Of a stretch of DNA of 54,898 bases, positions 1 through 8,712 are shown in pieces (the stretch's first letter is position 1; every line of letters begins with the position of its first letter). Position numbers and translations under genes: made by a program. This stretch comes from Sphingobacteriales bacterium (GTDB lineage: Bacteria > Bacteroidota > Bacteroidia > Chitinophagales > Chitinophagaceae): the NCBI GenBank assembly GCA_004295245.1, contig REAR01000067.1, forward strand, positions 1-54,898, written 5' to 3'. Below the pieces are notes generated by a model, which did no database searches, was not told where the DNA came from, and saw only the letters and a list, made by a program, of their open reading frames with translations.

Positions 1-591
1 CTCACCCGCTTTATACCAGGTTTTGGAGAAGTAAAGCTGCCTACCTTAAGCTATGTAAAACCGTTTAGGTTTACCAACCAATATGGTATAGCAATTACAG
101 AGAAAGAGGTTGCCGGAAAAGTGTATGTAGCAGAGTACTTTTTTACCACCTGTAAGGGCATTTGCCCAAAAATGAATAACAATATGAAAACAGTGTATGA
201 ACAGTATAAAAACGAACCGGGGTTTTTAATTCTATCTCATACGGTAGACCCCGAAACAGACAGTGTGGGCAGAATGAAACGATATGCAGACTCCTTAGGT
301 GTGCAACAAACTAATTGGTGGTTTTTAACCGGCACCAAAGATAGTTTGTACAATGCAGCCCGTGTAAGTTATCTATTAGACGATCCCAAAAACAACAACG
401 AAAAAATTGAAGACCAGTTTATACATACCCAGTTTTTTGCACTGGTAGATAAAAACGGCCAGGTAAGAAAAATTTATGATGGGTTAGTAAAAGAAGAAGT
501 AGAGAATTTAAAAAAAGACATTACCACCTTATTAAATGAAAAGCAAAATGCCCGTTTTGTAAACGGCATTTTTAACAACAATCCCAATTAA
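1..591 (+). CDS. SCO1/SenC-family protein, 5' truncated by window edge
   Basis: The reading frame is open from base 1, so the N-terminus lies outside the window. The visible part has a thioredoxin-like fold signature with the copper-binding Cys-x3-Cys (CKGICP) and, about 85 residues later, the conserved His in HTQFFALVDKNG. SCO proteins are membrane- or periplasm-anchored copper chaperones/thiol oxidoreductases that help assemble the CuA site of cytochrome c oxidase. The family match and both metal-ligand motifs are seen directly; the oxidase role is inferred from the family. It ends 23 bp before the Fur-family gene and is probably cotranscribed with it. Confidence 0.85.
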   Translation, partial: LTRFIPGFGEVKLPTLSYVKPFRFTNQYGIAITEKEVAGKVYVAEYFFTTCKGICPKMNNNMKTVYEQYKNEPGFLILSHTVDPETDSVGRMKRYADSLGVQQTNWWFLTGTKDSLYNAARVSYLLDDPKNNNEKIEDQFIHTQFFALVDKNGQVRKIYDGLVKEEVENLKKDITTLLNEKQNARFVNGIFNNNPN

Positions 592-614
592 TGTGTTAAG
601 GAAAAAGAAGTTCT

Positions 615-1037
615 ATGTCTGTTGAAATACAAATACAGTCTTTATTAAAAACAAACCAGCTTAGTGTTACAGATAGCCGCTCTAAAATATTAGAACTGTT
701 TATGGCTACCAGTGGCGCCATAGCACATGGCGATATTGAAAAAAAGACCGGCGAAAAATTTGACCGCGTTACGGTATACAGAACGCTGCAAACTTTTGTA
801 GATAAAGGCATCATACATACCATACCTACGGCTGACAATACGGTGCTGTATGCATTGTGTAAAGATAATTGTACAGAAGGCCACCACCACGATCATCATG
901 TTCATTTTGTATGTGAATTATGCGGCAAAACAAGTTGTTTGGATGCGGTGGTGGTGCCAGAAGTAAACTTACCAAAAGCGTATAAAGTAAAACAGGTAGA
1001 TGTGGTGGTAAACGGTGTTTGTAAAGAATGTAACTAA
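615..1037 (+). CDS. Fur-family metal-responsive transcriptional repressor
   Basis: The 140-aa product has the Fur family layout: an N-terminal winged helix with the recognition segment FDRVTVYRTLQTF, a His-rich metal-sensing hinge (GHHHDHHVHF) and two Cys pairs (CELC and a C-terminal CKEC) that would hold a structural zinc. The family includes Fur, Zur, PerR and Mur, and the sequence alone does not say which metal or peroxide is sensed. It follows the SCO1-like gene by 23 bp, which suggests a link with metal homeostasis. A strong hairpin follows directly (1057-1092). Confidence 0.85.
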   Translation: MSVEIQIQSLLKTNQLSVTDSRSKILELFMATSGAIAHGDIEKKTGEKFDRVTVYRTLQTFVDKGIIHTIPTADNTVLYALCKDNCTEGHHHDHHVHFVCELCGKTSCLDAVVVPEVNLPKAYKVKQVDVVVNGVCKECN

Positions 1038-1056
1038 ACTAGCAATAGACAATTAA

Positions 1057-1092
1057 AAGAAAACGCCGGGAACCATCCGGCGTTTTCTTTTA
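1057..1092. terminator. Bidirectional intrinsic terminator after the Fur-family gene
   Basis: A 13-bp perfect stem (1057-1069 with 1077-1089, centre AACGCCGG/CCGGCGTT) is flanked by A-rich and T-rich tracts on both sides. It can stop transcription of the Fur-family gene and also of the decayed minus-strand gene that converges on it. Confidence 0.85.
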
Positions 1093-1094
1093 AA

Positions 1095-1560
1095 CATACT
1101 ATTTTAATTACTTTTAATGCCCATGGTGGGCACGCCATTGCCACTCTGCGCAACAAATGCTTCTTCCATCATTTGTCGAAATTGTTTATGGGTGTTTTTT
1201 TACCATTGCTGGGCACTTTTTACCACATCTTTATCCAGCGATTTTGTAATTATTTCAGCAGTAAAAGTTATCCATCCTCTGCGAAAATTAAAACAGGTAA
1301 ACCACCAATTGTTTCCGGCTCTGCACTAACAGCTATTTTTCGGTGTACCTCGCAACCAACTCATCGCCATTAAAAAGCAATTGTGCTTTAGATATATTAA
1401 ACTCAAGTATCATTGCTCTCATCTGCTCCACTTCGGGCGGCATTCTTTTCTGCATATTCTTTTTACGTTCGTACATAACTTTACCCTGGCTAACTTGCGT
1501 TGGGGCATTTAATGTATACTAAGAAATTGCCAGTATCATAAACCGTTTTTGCAATAAGGT
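1095..1560 (-). pseudogene. Decayed GLPGLI-family secreted protein gene
   Basis: On the minus strand, one frame reads a signal-peptide-like start interrupted by a TAG (FMILAIS*YTLNAPTQ), then VSQGKVMYERKKNMQKRMPP and EFNISKAQLLFNGDELV before another stop near 1345. A different frame near 1100-1280 reads WITFTAEIITKSLDKDVV and, after a further stop, QFRQMMEEAF. These pieces resemble the N- and C-terminal parts of GLPGLI proteins, a Bacteroidota secreted family of unknown function, but the middle (about 100 residues in intact members) is missing. Two or more stops, a frame change and an internal deletion make a functional product very unlikely. Family assignment is by eye. Confidence 0.6.
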
Positions 1561-1616
1561 TAATTAAGGTTAATAGTAGGTGGCAGCACTGGTATAAAAG
1601 AATATTTTTGTATTGC

Positions 1617-1659
1617 CAGCAGCAACAAAAAGGGCATCATCGTTGCTACGCTCAGTTCA
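1617..1659 (+). repeat. Intergenic repeat, subtype B
   Basis: The 5' arm CCAGCAGCAACA and then CATC lead into core GTTGCTACGCTCAGTTCA at 1642-1659. It ends about 50 bp upstream of the histidine kinase start at 1711. An inverted subtype-B copy lies at 3836-3882, so the two-component genes sit between two facing copies. Confidence 0.75.
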
Positions 1660-1710
1660 GCAGTTGTACTGCTATTTAGAAGTTGGCTTTATAGCGATGT
1701 TGTTATAAGT

Positions 1711-3123
1711 ATGAATAAAAAATTTTACATACCAGTTATATTAATGGCAGTAACCATTGCCATTATAACCCTATTTCAGGGGTATTGGTTGTATAAAAAT
1801 TATAAAGAAGAACAACGCATTCTGCGTATAAAATCAAATTTTCTATTCAGAGAAACGGTGTATAAGCTACAAGCCTCTAAACTCAATTTAGATACTAATA
1901 TTAATTTTCGCTACCAAAACAGGGGTGCTATTATAAACATTACTAATGCCATCCGTCAACGGTTTAAAGATTCTGTAAAGTATGTACCCAAAGACGGGCC
2001 AACAATGGTAATGCAGACAACCCCCGGAAAATTGGCAGGTACAGATACCAATATAAAAATGTTTTTAGGGAGGCGCTCCGGAGACCGGGTATTTGATTTT
2101 TTAACCAGCGTAGACTCTCTGCAAAAGCCCATCAGTGTAAATGAAATAACTGAAAGATACCAGACAGCTCTTTTAAAAGATAAAATTACAGTTCCCTTTA
2201 CTATTTTAATATTAGATACTGTAACCCGCCGCGAGTTTGGCGCACCACCTGACCCCGATAATAACAATGTAACCATTGGCTTTGCAAAGCCTGTAACCTA
2301 CCAGTTAAATTTCAGCAATACGGCCCCTTATATTTTAAAAAAACTATCTATACCAATAGTGGTATCTGTATTACTAATAAGCATTACGCTACTCTCTTTT
2401 TTATTATTGTATAAAAACTTATTGCAGCAGCGCAGGCTGGCAGCAGTTAAAAATGAGTTCATCAGTAATATTACCCATGAATTGAAAACGCCCATTGCCA
2501 CAGTAAGTGTGGCCATTGAAGCCCTTAAAAATTTTAATGCATTACAAGATCCGCAGCGTACTAAAGAATACCTTGATATATCCGGCCAGGAACTACAACG
2601 ACTTTCTTTGCTGGTAGATAAAGTGCTGCGGCTATCTATGTTTGAGAAACACCAGGTAACAGTTAATAAAGAACCGGTGGATATTAAACAGCTTGTAGAG
2701 GAAGTAGCAGCTTCCCTTCGTCTGCAGTTTGAAAAAAACGAAGCTCAGTTTAGTGTGCAAGCAGAAGGCCAACAGTTTATTGTTATGGCAGACCGTATGC
2801 ATATTACCAGCGTAATTTATAACCTGTTGGACAATGCCTTAAAATACAGTGCTAATAACCCAACCATTGAGGTGTTACTTAAAGAAATGAACGACGGTGT
2901 TGAATTAGCCGTAGTTGATAATGGTATTGGCATTGCAGAAGAGTATACACAAAAAATATTTGATAAATTTTTTAGGGTGCCACAAGGAAATACCCACAAT
3001 GTAAAAGGATATGGCCTTGGGCTTAGCTATGTAGCGTATATTGTACAGTTGCATAACGGAATTATAGCGGTGAAAAGCCAACCCGGTATTGGCAGCCACT
3101 TTACTATTAAACTACCCCGATAA
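1711..3123 (+). CDS. Membrane sensor histidine kinase
   Basis: This 470-aa kinase has a membrane helix at about residues 6-27, a ~180-residue extracytoplasmic sensor region without a recognised fold, and a second helix at about 211-234. The HisKA segment follows with phospho-acceptor His256 in ITHELKTPIA. The HATPase domain shows an N box (LLDNALKYS, about 371), G1 (VVDNGIGIA, about 402) and G2 (GYGLGLSYV, about 433). No HAMP or PAS domain is obvious between the second helix and HisKA. It ends 3 bp before its response regulator. The stimulus is unknown. Confidence 0.92.
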   Translation: MNKKFYIPVILMAVTIAIITLFQGYWLYKNYKEEQRILRIKSNFLFRETVYKLQASKLNLDTNINFRYQNRGAIINITNAIRQRFKDSVKYVPKDGPTMVMQTTPGKLAGTDTNIKMFLGRRSGDRVFDFLTSVDSLQKPISVNEITERYQTALLKDKITVPFTILILDTVTRREFGAPPDPDNNNVTIGFAKPVTYQLNFSNTAPYILKKLSIPIVVSVLLISITLLSFLLLYKNLLQQRRLAAVKNEFISNITHELKTPIATVSVAIEALKNFNALQDPQRTKEYLDISGQELQRLSLLVDKVLRLSMFEKHQVTVNKEPVDIKQLVEEVAASLRLQFEKNEAQFSVQAEGQQFIVMADRMHITSVIYNLLDNALKYSANNPTIEVLLKEMNDGVELAVVDNGIGIAEEYTQKIFDKFFRVPQGNTHNVKGYGLGLSYVAYIVQLHNGIIAVKSQPGIGSHFTIKLPR

Positions 3124-3126
3124 TTT

Positions 3127-3813
3127 ATGGCGGTAAAAATTTTATACGTAGAAGACGAAATGTTTTTAGGCAAAATTGTAAAAGAAAGTTTGCAAGCCCG
3201 CCACTTTAATGTACATATGGAAAGTGATGGGGCAAAAGCATTGGATGCTTTTAAACAGTTTCAACCGGATGTTTGCATATTGGATGTTATGTTGCCAAAC
3301 AAAGACGGTTTTGAAATTGCTGAAGCAATACGTAGTATAAACCGCCAGGTGCCTATTTTATTTGTTACTGCTAAAACACAAACCAGCGATGTGGTAAAAG
3401 GCTTTGAACTGGGTGGTAACGATTATATACGAAAGCCGTTTAGTATAGAAGAGTTAATTGTGCGCATAGATAATGTGTTGCGGCTAAACGGAGAAAAATC
3501 GGTTAATGGTAGTAATGAAATTATAATGCTTGGTAAGTTTACCTTTTTTACTAACCGGCAGGTATTACAGGTTCATGGAGATGAAAAAAAATTATCGTAC
3601 AGGGAGTGTGAATTGCTAAAGCTGCTGGTAGAAAATAAAGATGGTATTATTGACCGCAAAGATATTTTAAACCTGCTTTGGGGTAATGATTCTTTTTTTA
3701 ACAGCCGTAACCTGGATGTTTATATTACCAAATTAAGAAGCTATTTAAAAGAAGACCCCAATCTTGAAATTATTACCGTAAAAGGTATTGGTTACCGGTT
3801 TATAATAAGTTAA
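3127..3813 (+). CDS. OmpR/PhoB-family response regulator
   Basis: The 228-aa product has a receiver domain with acidic pair YVEDE near residue 9, phospho-acceptor Asp53 (CILDVMLPNKDG) and the conserved Lys in YIRKPF, followed by a winged-helix DNA-binding domain ending in VKGIGYRF. It is the cognate partner of the kinase immediately upstream (3-bp gap). The gene ends 22 bp before an inverted subtype-B repeat. Target genes cannot be told from the sequence. Confidence 0.93.
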   Translation: MAVKILYVEDEMFLGKIVKESLQARHFNVHMESDGAKALDAFKQFQPDVCILDVMLPNKDGFEIAEAIRSINRQVPILFVTAKTQTSDVVKGFELGGNDYIRKPFSIEELIVRIDNVLRLNGEKSVNGSNEIIMLGKFTFFTNRQVLQVHGDEKKLSYRECELLKLLVENKDGIIDRKDILNLLWGNDSFFNSRNLDVYITKLRSYLKEDPNLEIITVKGIGYRFIIS

Positions 3814-3835
3814 CTGCTGCCACCTGTTTTACAGA

Positions 3836-3882
3836 TGAACTGAGAGTAGCAACGATGCTGCTATACTTGTTGTGGCTGGTTA
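3836..3882 (-). repeat. Intergenic repeat, subtype B, inverted relative to the copy at 1617
   Basis: On the minus strand it reads ACCAGCCACAACA...GCAGCATC, then the core GTTGCTACTCTCAGTTCA (one mismatch to the copy at 1642). It lies between the convergent response regulator and patatin-like genes. Confidence 0.75.
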
Positions 3883-3894
3883 AACTCACATTCT

Positions 3895-5595
3895 TTATTT
3901 TATCAATTCATGTCCATTCAAATCGCGGTGCATCCATTTAATAATGGCCGAAGCAATTTTTTTTCTCAGCAATACTCTGGAGCCCAACCACAATAAAAAA
4001 CGATCTTTTTTGGGTGCCATACTGAGCATTACTTTTTCTATGCGTTGTTTTAGTAATGGGTTAATGTTTTGCAGGTAATTGTGGTTAATGGTGGGCCATG
4101 GCAAATACTGTTCTTCTTTATTATGTGGCTGGCTGGTGTAATATTCCATATCTGGAATAATAGGAAGCGCTTTACCATCTTTGGTAATAAAACGCTCAAT
4201 GCTTTTTGGATTACTGTACCCTGCTTTAAATAAGGGGTTAGAAATGTTGTCGGCTGTTATAGTATTGCCAGTAACATTTTCTAATGGTATAGTAAAGCGC
4301 TGGCGTAAAAAATGCTGGCAGTTACGGCGGCCCAAAAAATAATCGTGCATGCGAAAAGATTTATTTAAAAAACCGCCAAAGCCACCCAGGCAGCCGCAGG
4401 CAATGGCCCTGCTGCCGTGGTAAGCAGTGCCATTGGTAGTTCTTTTAGGGGCAATCATAAACCTGCTGGCATTATTAGGGTCCATCGCTTCTTCAATATC
4501 ATCTGGCCTGAACATTAGCTGGCTGCGCATGGTTTTAATAATGTTGGCAATGCTGGTATCTAAATCAAAAGCAGTATCAAAATTGAAAACCTTTTCTGCT
4601 TCTTCACTGGGAAAGGGGTCTACCATCAGCACACAGCTTCTGAAAAACTTATAATCTTTATTTTCTTTATCGGTTTCTCCGGTACGGTTTAGTAAAAGAC
4701 TACGGGTAACAGAAAATGGCTCGTTGTCTATCATACCACCATCTACATTTACAGTAATGTAGGGGTCGGGTATACTCATCTTTCTGTTTGGAGAGTGATA
4801 GTGTTTGTTGAGGATAGAATTGTTTTCAACAAATAGTTTATTACGGCTTACCTGCCTGGCGGCCAACCCAACCGGAAAGGCACCGGTTGCTTTGGCACAA
4901 TCACGGGCAATATCAATATTTATATTATGTATAAAGCTAAGCGGTATGCGACCTTTTTCTATTATAGCGTCGGCTTCTGCTGCAGAATTGGTAAGAATAA
5001 AATGTCCGTAGTCTCCGTGTGCTTTTGTTTTATAACGACTGCTAACACGGGCATTAGAAATAAACCCAAGCTCGTACGGGATGCCTACAATATTACTGAG
5101 AGAAACCAGCAACTCTAAGTCTGAAGCAAAATAGTTTCTGTTGGTGCCATCATTGTGGCAACACTGTATAGCCTCATCAGCCAGCCTATCAATAAAATCT
5201 GAGTTAAGGAAGGAACGGGCTTTTTTGCCATTTTTTAAGTCAGCATGGCTTAACATTTCTGGTATCATATCATCAGCAACCAGGTTAACCCAAGTATTGT
5301 AAAGCTTGTTTTGTTGCTTATAAGCTTCGTCATTTCTATATGCTGTATTTACAGCAGGCAATTTGTTTTGCAAGGCAGCGGCCGTAATAATAGCCGTCAT
5401 ACCTCCGGCAGAAGCGCCACTTAAAATACTGATGCGTACTTTATGGGTAGGAACGGAAGCATCGTTATTGGTACGGGCCTGCTCCCATTTATCAAGTGTT
5501 TCGATCAGGTAATCCATTACACCGGCTGTATAAGCACCTGCAGAAACGGCGCCAGCCATACAAAGACCAATTTCAAAAAAAGGCTCTTCTTTCAT
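3895..5595 (-). CDS. Patatin-like phospholipase family protein
   Basis: The 566-aa product starts with a patatin fold: the glycine-rich oxyanion segment (CMAGAVSAGAY, residues 12-22), the nucleophile elbow GASAGG with Ser62, and the catalytic Asp in VDGGMIDNEPF (about residue 283). Patatin-like enzymes are Ser-Asp dyad acyl hydrolases acting on phospholipids. The C-terminal ~250 residues are not assigned. I place the start at 5595 (MKEEPFFEIG) because the patatin domain begins right there; 19 further upstream codons are open but unlike the family. No signal peptide is seen, so the protein is probably cytoplasmic or membrane-associated. Confidence 0.8.
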   Translation of the reverse strand: MKEEPFFEIGLCMAGAVSAGAYTAGVMDYLIETLDKWEQARTNNDASVPTHKVRISILSGASAGGMTAIITAAALQNKLPAVNTAYRNDEAYKQQNKLYNTWVNLVADDMIPEMLSHADLKNGKKARSFLNSDFIDRLADEAIQCCHNDGTNRNYFASDLELLVSLSNIVGIPYELGFISNARVSSRYKTKAHGDYGHFILTNSAAEADAIIEKGRIPLSFIHNINIDIARDCAKATGAFPVGLAARQVSRNKLFVENNSILNKHYHSPNRKMSIPDPYITVNVDGGMIDNEPFSVTRSLLLNRTGETDKENKDYKFFRSCVLMVDPFPSEEAEKVFNFDTAFDLDTSIANIIKTMRSQLMFRPDDIEEAMDPNNASRFMIAPKRTTNGTAYHGSRAIACGCLGGFGGFLNKSFRMHDYFLGRRNCQHFLRQRFTIPLENVTGNTITADNISNPLFKAGYSNPKSIERFITKDGKALPIIPDMEYYTSQPHNKEEQYLPWPTINHNYLQNINPLLKQRIEKVMLSMAPKKDRFLLWLGSRVLLRKKIASAIIKWMHRDLNGHELIK

Positions 5596-5767
5596 AAGAA
5601 TAAAGTTTATAGATAAGGTAATCTGAGCCTGGCAGAAAATAGATGCCCACAAAAAAATGGCAGCATTATAAAGTTAGTGTTTTTATACAGTTGCTGTGTT
5701 TAAAGCGTTGTTGGTTTTATAACAGCACATTTAATTACTATATTCGCAGCGGCATAAAACAAAAAAC

Positions 5768-6487
5768 ATGGCACTTAAATACAAACGCATCTTACTTAAA
5801 CTATCTGGTGAAGCATTAATGGGTAAAAGCGATGAAGGATATGAACCTTTAAACACCACCATTATTGCACAATATGCAAAAGATATTAAGCAAGCTGTTG
5901 ATGCGGGTGTTGAAGTGGCAATAGTAATTGGTGGCGGTAATATTTACAGAGGTATGAACGAAGCGGAAACCGGTATTGAAAGAGCCCACGGAGATTATAT
6001 GGGAATGCTGGCTACCGTTATTAACGGCATGGCTTTACAGGCAGGCTTAGAAAAAGCAGGCTTATACACCCGTTTACAAAGCGCTATTAAAATGGAGCAG
6101 ATTGCAGAGCCCTATATTCGCCGCAGAGCCATGCGCCATTTAGAAAAACACCGCGTGGTAATTTTTGGTGCCGGCACCGGTAACCCTTATTTTACAACAG
6201 ATACCGCAGGTTCACTAAGAGCAATAGAAATAAAAGCCGATGTTATTTTAAAAGGCACAAGGGTAGATGGTATTTATACCGCAGACCCCGAGAAAGATGC
6301 CAGCGCTACAAAATATACAACCATCAGCTACAAAGATTGTATTGGTAAAAACCTGAAAGTAATGGATATGACAGCCTTTACACTTTGCATGGAAAACAAT
6401 TTGCCCATTATTGTGTTTGATATGAACAGGACCGGCAACCTAATGAGAGTGGTAAACGGAGAAGAAGTAGGAACCTTGGTACAATAA
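5768..6487 (+). CDS. pyrH: UMP kinase
   Basis: The 239-aa product matches bacterial UMP kinase over its full length. It has the N-terminal [12 protein letters not shown], the glycine loop [22 protein letters not shown] and the C-terminal VDGIYTADP region of the amino-acid-kinase fold. It phosphorylates UMP to UDP in pyrimidine nucleotide synthesis as a cytoplasmic hexamer. It stands as a single transcription unit with its own terminator. Confidence 0.97.
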   Translation: MALKYKRILLKLSGEALMGKSDEGYEPLNTTIIAQYAKDIKQAVDAGVEVAIVIGGGNIYRGMNEAETGIERAHGDYMGMLATVINGMALQAGLEKAGLYTRLQSAIKMEQIAEPYIRRRAMRHLEKHRVVIFGAGTGNPYFTTDTAGSLRAIEIKADVILKGTRVDGIYTADPEKDASATKYTTISYKDCIGKNLKVMDMTAFTLCMENNLPIIVFDMNRTGNLMRVVNGEEVGTLVQ

Positions 6488-6508
6488 AACATCCAAAAAA
6501 AATAACAG

Positions 6509-6538
6509 GCATTCTCATCAAGAGAATGCTTTTTTTAT
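6509..6538 (+). terminator. Intrinsic terminator after pyrH
   Basis: An 8-bp stem GCATTCTC/GAGAATGC (6509-6516 with 6522-6529) is followed by a run of seven T. Confidence 0.85.
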
Positions 6539-6572
6539 TTCTGCAAAAACATACAACTTTGCAGTGTTATAA

Positions 6573-6620
6573 TACCAGCAGCAGTAACACAGCGCAGCAT
6601 CGTTGCGTCGCAATCACTTA
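6573..6620 (+). repeat. Intergenic repeat, subtype A
   Basis: The arm TACCAGCAGCAGTAACA and GCAGCATC lead to core GTTGCGTCGCA at 6602-6612, followed by ATCACTT. It lies 46 bp upstream of the pdxH start. Translation through it produces a false N-terminal extension of pdxH starting at 6603. Confidence 0.8.
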
Positions 6621-6665
6621 TACGGTAGTTCTGCAAGCAACATTTTTAAAACAACAGCAAAACGT

Positions 6666-7307
6666 ATGAACACCATTGCCGACATCCGGAAAGACTACCG
6701 GTTAAAAACATTATCCGAAGCAGAGGTACAAGCCAACCCCTTTGCACAATTTGGGCTATGGTGGCAAGAGGCACTATCTGCAGCAATTGAAGAAGTAAAC
6801 GCAATGACGCTTTCCACAGCTTCAGCAGATGGTGTGCCCGCAGGCCGTATTGTATTATTGAAAGGGTACGATGAAAAAGGCTTTGTGTTCTTTACCAATT
6901 ATGAAAGCTTCAAAGGAAATCAGCTGGCAGAAAACCCCAGAGCCAGCCTTTTGTTTTTTTGGAAAGAGTTAGAGCGGCAGGTAAGAATAACCGGCATTAG
7001 CCAGCAGCTTTCTGCTGCAGAAAATGATGAATATTATAATAGCCGCCCTGTAGGCAGCCGTATTGGTGCCTGGGCTTCTCCACAAAGCCAGGTAATAGAT
7101 AACCGGCAATGGTTAGAAACAAGGGTAGCAACCCTAACAAAAGAATACGAAGGAAAAGATATTGCCCGTCCGCAACATTGGGGGGGCTACCGTGTAAAAC
7201 CGGTAAGCATAGAGTTTTGGCAGGGCCGCTCCAGCCGCCTGCACGACCGCATACAATATACACTACAACCCAACGGCCTTTGGGCTATTGAACGATTGGC
7301 ACCATAA
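6666..7307 (+). CDS. pdxH: Pyridoxamine/pyridoxine 5'-phosphate oxidase
   Basis: The 213-aa FMN enzyme oxidises pyridoxine or pyridoxamine 5'-phosphate to pyridoxal 5'-phosphate. Recognisable segments are IRKDYRLKTL at the N-terminus, PAGRIVLLKGYDEKGFVFFTNY (FMN binding), RPVGSRIGAWASPQSQ and the C-terminal WGGYRVKP...EFWQGRSSRLHDR substrate/FMN loop. I use the ATG at 6666 because the family normally begins just before IRKDY; the 21 upstream codons run through a dispersed repeat. Confidence 0.95.
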   Translation: MNTIADIRKDYRLKTLSEAEVQANPFAQFGLWWQEALSAAIEEVNAMTLSTASADGVPAGRIVLLKGYDEKGFVFFTNYESFKGNQLAENPRASLLFFWKELERQVRITGISQQLSAAENDEYYNSRPVGSRIGAWASPQSQVIDNRQWLETRVATLTKEYEGKDIARPQHWGGYRVKPVSIEFWQGRSSRLHDRIQYTLQPNGLWAIERLAP

Positions 7308-7346
7308 AAAACAGGAACCAACAGCACCCGGTCTGTTACGTTCCTG
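7303..7346 (-). terminator. Hairpin between pdxH and thx
   Basis: The pair CAGGAAC (7312-7318) / GTTCCTG (7340-7346) is extended by partial inner pairing. Read on the minus strand it ends in a T-rich tract, so it fits a terminator for the small THX gene and possibly also for pdxH. Confidence 0.55.
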
Positions 7347-7369
7347 CAATAAAATGAAGGTAAATAAAA

Positions 7370-7480
7370 TTACTTATCAGCTTTTTTAGCGGTTTTCTTT
7401 GGCGCATTAGCAGGTCTGCTTTTGCCAAAAGAACCTTTAAATATTTTTCCTTTTTTGGTTTTTTTATCACCTCTGCCCAT
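7370..7480 (-). CDS. 30S ribosomal protein THX (bTHX), 36 aa
   Basis: A 36-codon minus-strand gene encodes a very basic peptide beginning MGRGDKKTKKGKIFKGSFGK and ending in an Ala/Lys-rich tail. This is the pattern of THX, a tiny peptide lodged in the head of the 30S subunit in Thermus and annotated widely in Bacteroidota. It is too short for ordinary gene-length cut-offs. The basic composition, the GDKKT-x-KGKI-x-KGS-x-GKSRP pattern and a downstream hairpin support it. Confidence 0.85.
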   Translation of the reverse strand: MGRGDKKTKKGKIFKGSFGKSRPANAPKKTAKKADK

Positions 7481-7601
7481 AATTGAGTTTTTAAAAAATT
7501 AAACAATAATGCTGCAAATATAAGCGCTGCAGGTTAAAACACCAGCCCTGCTTGCGTCACAAATCTGTCTTTTTCATAATAACTTGCAGCTTTATTCTTT
7601 T

Positions 7602-8372
7602 ATGCGCAGCAAACTGAAGGATTTTTTAGATAGCAAGGTAACATTATACAACCAGCCTTCTTTTATAGTTAAAGACCCTGTTTGCATTCCTCATTCATTC
7701 AATATTAAGCAAGACATAGAAATAGCCGGCTTTTTTGCTGCCATATTTGCATGGGGCAACCGCACCACTATAATTAATAAAGCCAAAGAGCTATTGCAAA
7801 GAATGGACAATGCTCCTTATCAGTTTTGCCTGCATCATAAAGAAACCGACTTAAAAAAATTGCTGGGTTTTAAGCACCGCACGTTTAACGATACGGATCT
7901 GCTTTATTTCATTAGCTTTTTGCAACACCATTATCAGCAACACGCAAGTTTAGAAAGCGCTTTTACAAAGGGTTTTTCTGTAAAAGAAGCAACAGTTGAA
8001 AAAGCATTGGCTGGTTTTTATACTTATTTTTTTTCGCTGCCCCATGTGCCTTTGCGTAGCCGCAAGCATATTGCAAACCCGCTTACGCAATCAAGCTGCA
8101 AACGTTTAAATATGTTTTTAAGATGGATGGTGAGAACAGATAACAACGGTGTTGACTTTGGCATTTGGAAAAAAATAAAACCAGCTCAGTTAGTATGCCC
8201 CTTAGATGTGCATGTGGCAAGAGTAGCCCGCGGCTTAAACTTGTTGCATCGCACACAAACAGATTGGGCCGCAGCTTTAGAACTAACCAGCTATCTTAAA
8301 ACATTAGATGCTGCAGATCCGGTAAAATACGACTTTGCATTATTTGGTTTAGGTGTTATGGAAAATTATTAA
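7602..8372 (+). CDS. TIGR02757 family protein (DUF2400)
   Basis: The product is about 256 aa. It shows features of the TIGR02757/DUF2400 family: DPVCIPHSFNIKQDIEIAGF near residue 30, FAAIFAWGNRTTIINKA, RWMVR followed by a VDFGIW segment, and LVCPLDVHVARVARGLNL. The family is widespread in Bacteroidota and has no established function. I prefer the ATG at 7602; an in-frame TTG lies 18 bp upstream. A small hypothetical gene follows after 4 bp, suggesting cotranscription. Confidence 0.8.
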   Translation: MRSKLKDFLDSKVTLYNQPSFIVKDPVCIPHSFNIKQDIEIAGFFAAIFAWGNRTTIINKAKELLQRMDNAPYQFCLHHKETDLKKLLGFKHRTFNDTDLLYFISFLQHHYQQHASLESAFTKGFSVKEATVEKALAGFYTYFFSLPHVPLRSRKHIANPLTQSSCKRLNMFLRWMVRTDNNGVDFGIWKKIKPAQLVCPLDVHVARVARGLNLLHRTQTDWAAALELTSYLKTLDAADPVKYDFALFGLGVMENY

Positions 8373-8376
8373 TTGA

Positions 8377-8712
8377 ATGGAATTATCAGTAAAAGAAATA
8401 ACAGCATTACAGCTTTTTTGTAAAGAAACATTGCAAGCAGAAGTGCCCGCAAACAGCTATGATATTTTACTGACAGGGTTGGCCGCACATATTAACCAGT
8501 TAATACAACACCGGTTTGATAAATTGGTACAACTGCTTTACCAAATAGATGTAGATGAAAAAAAACTTAAAACTATTTTACAAAACAATGCTGCAACAGA
8601 TGCAGGCATGCTTATAGCTGCCATGATTATTAAACGACAGTTACAAAAAATACAAAGTATGCATCAGTTTTCTGCTAATAAAAATAATATTGCTGATGAT
8701 GAGAAATGGTAA
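8377..8712 (+). CDS. Hypothetical protein, 111 aa
   Basis: I do not recognise the family. The product is a small, largely helical, Leu/Gln-rich cytoplasmic protein with no signal peptide or membrane segment. Residues 28-75 (ILLTGLAAHINQLIQHRFDKLVQLLYQIDVDEKKLKTIL, shown here only as part of LLTGLAAHINQLIQ) could form amphipathic helices. It starts 4 bp after the TIGR02757 gene, so it is probably translated from the same message. A paired repeat element follows its stop codon directly. Confidence 0.7.
   Translation: MELSVKEITALQLFCKETLQAEVPANSYDILLTGLAAHINQLIQHRFDKLVQLLYQIDVDEKKLKTILQNNAATDAGMLIAAMIIKRQLQKIQSMHQFSANKNNIADDEKW

Noticed and set aside
1117-1373. Two plus-strand frames of 70 and 66 aa as small genes
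   Set aside because: They have no leader, no family pattern, and run antisense to the recognisable decayed GLPGLI gene.
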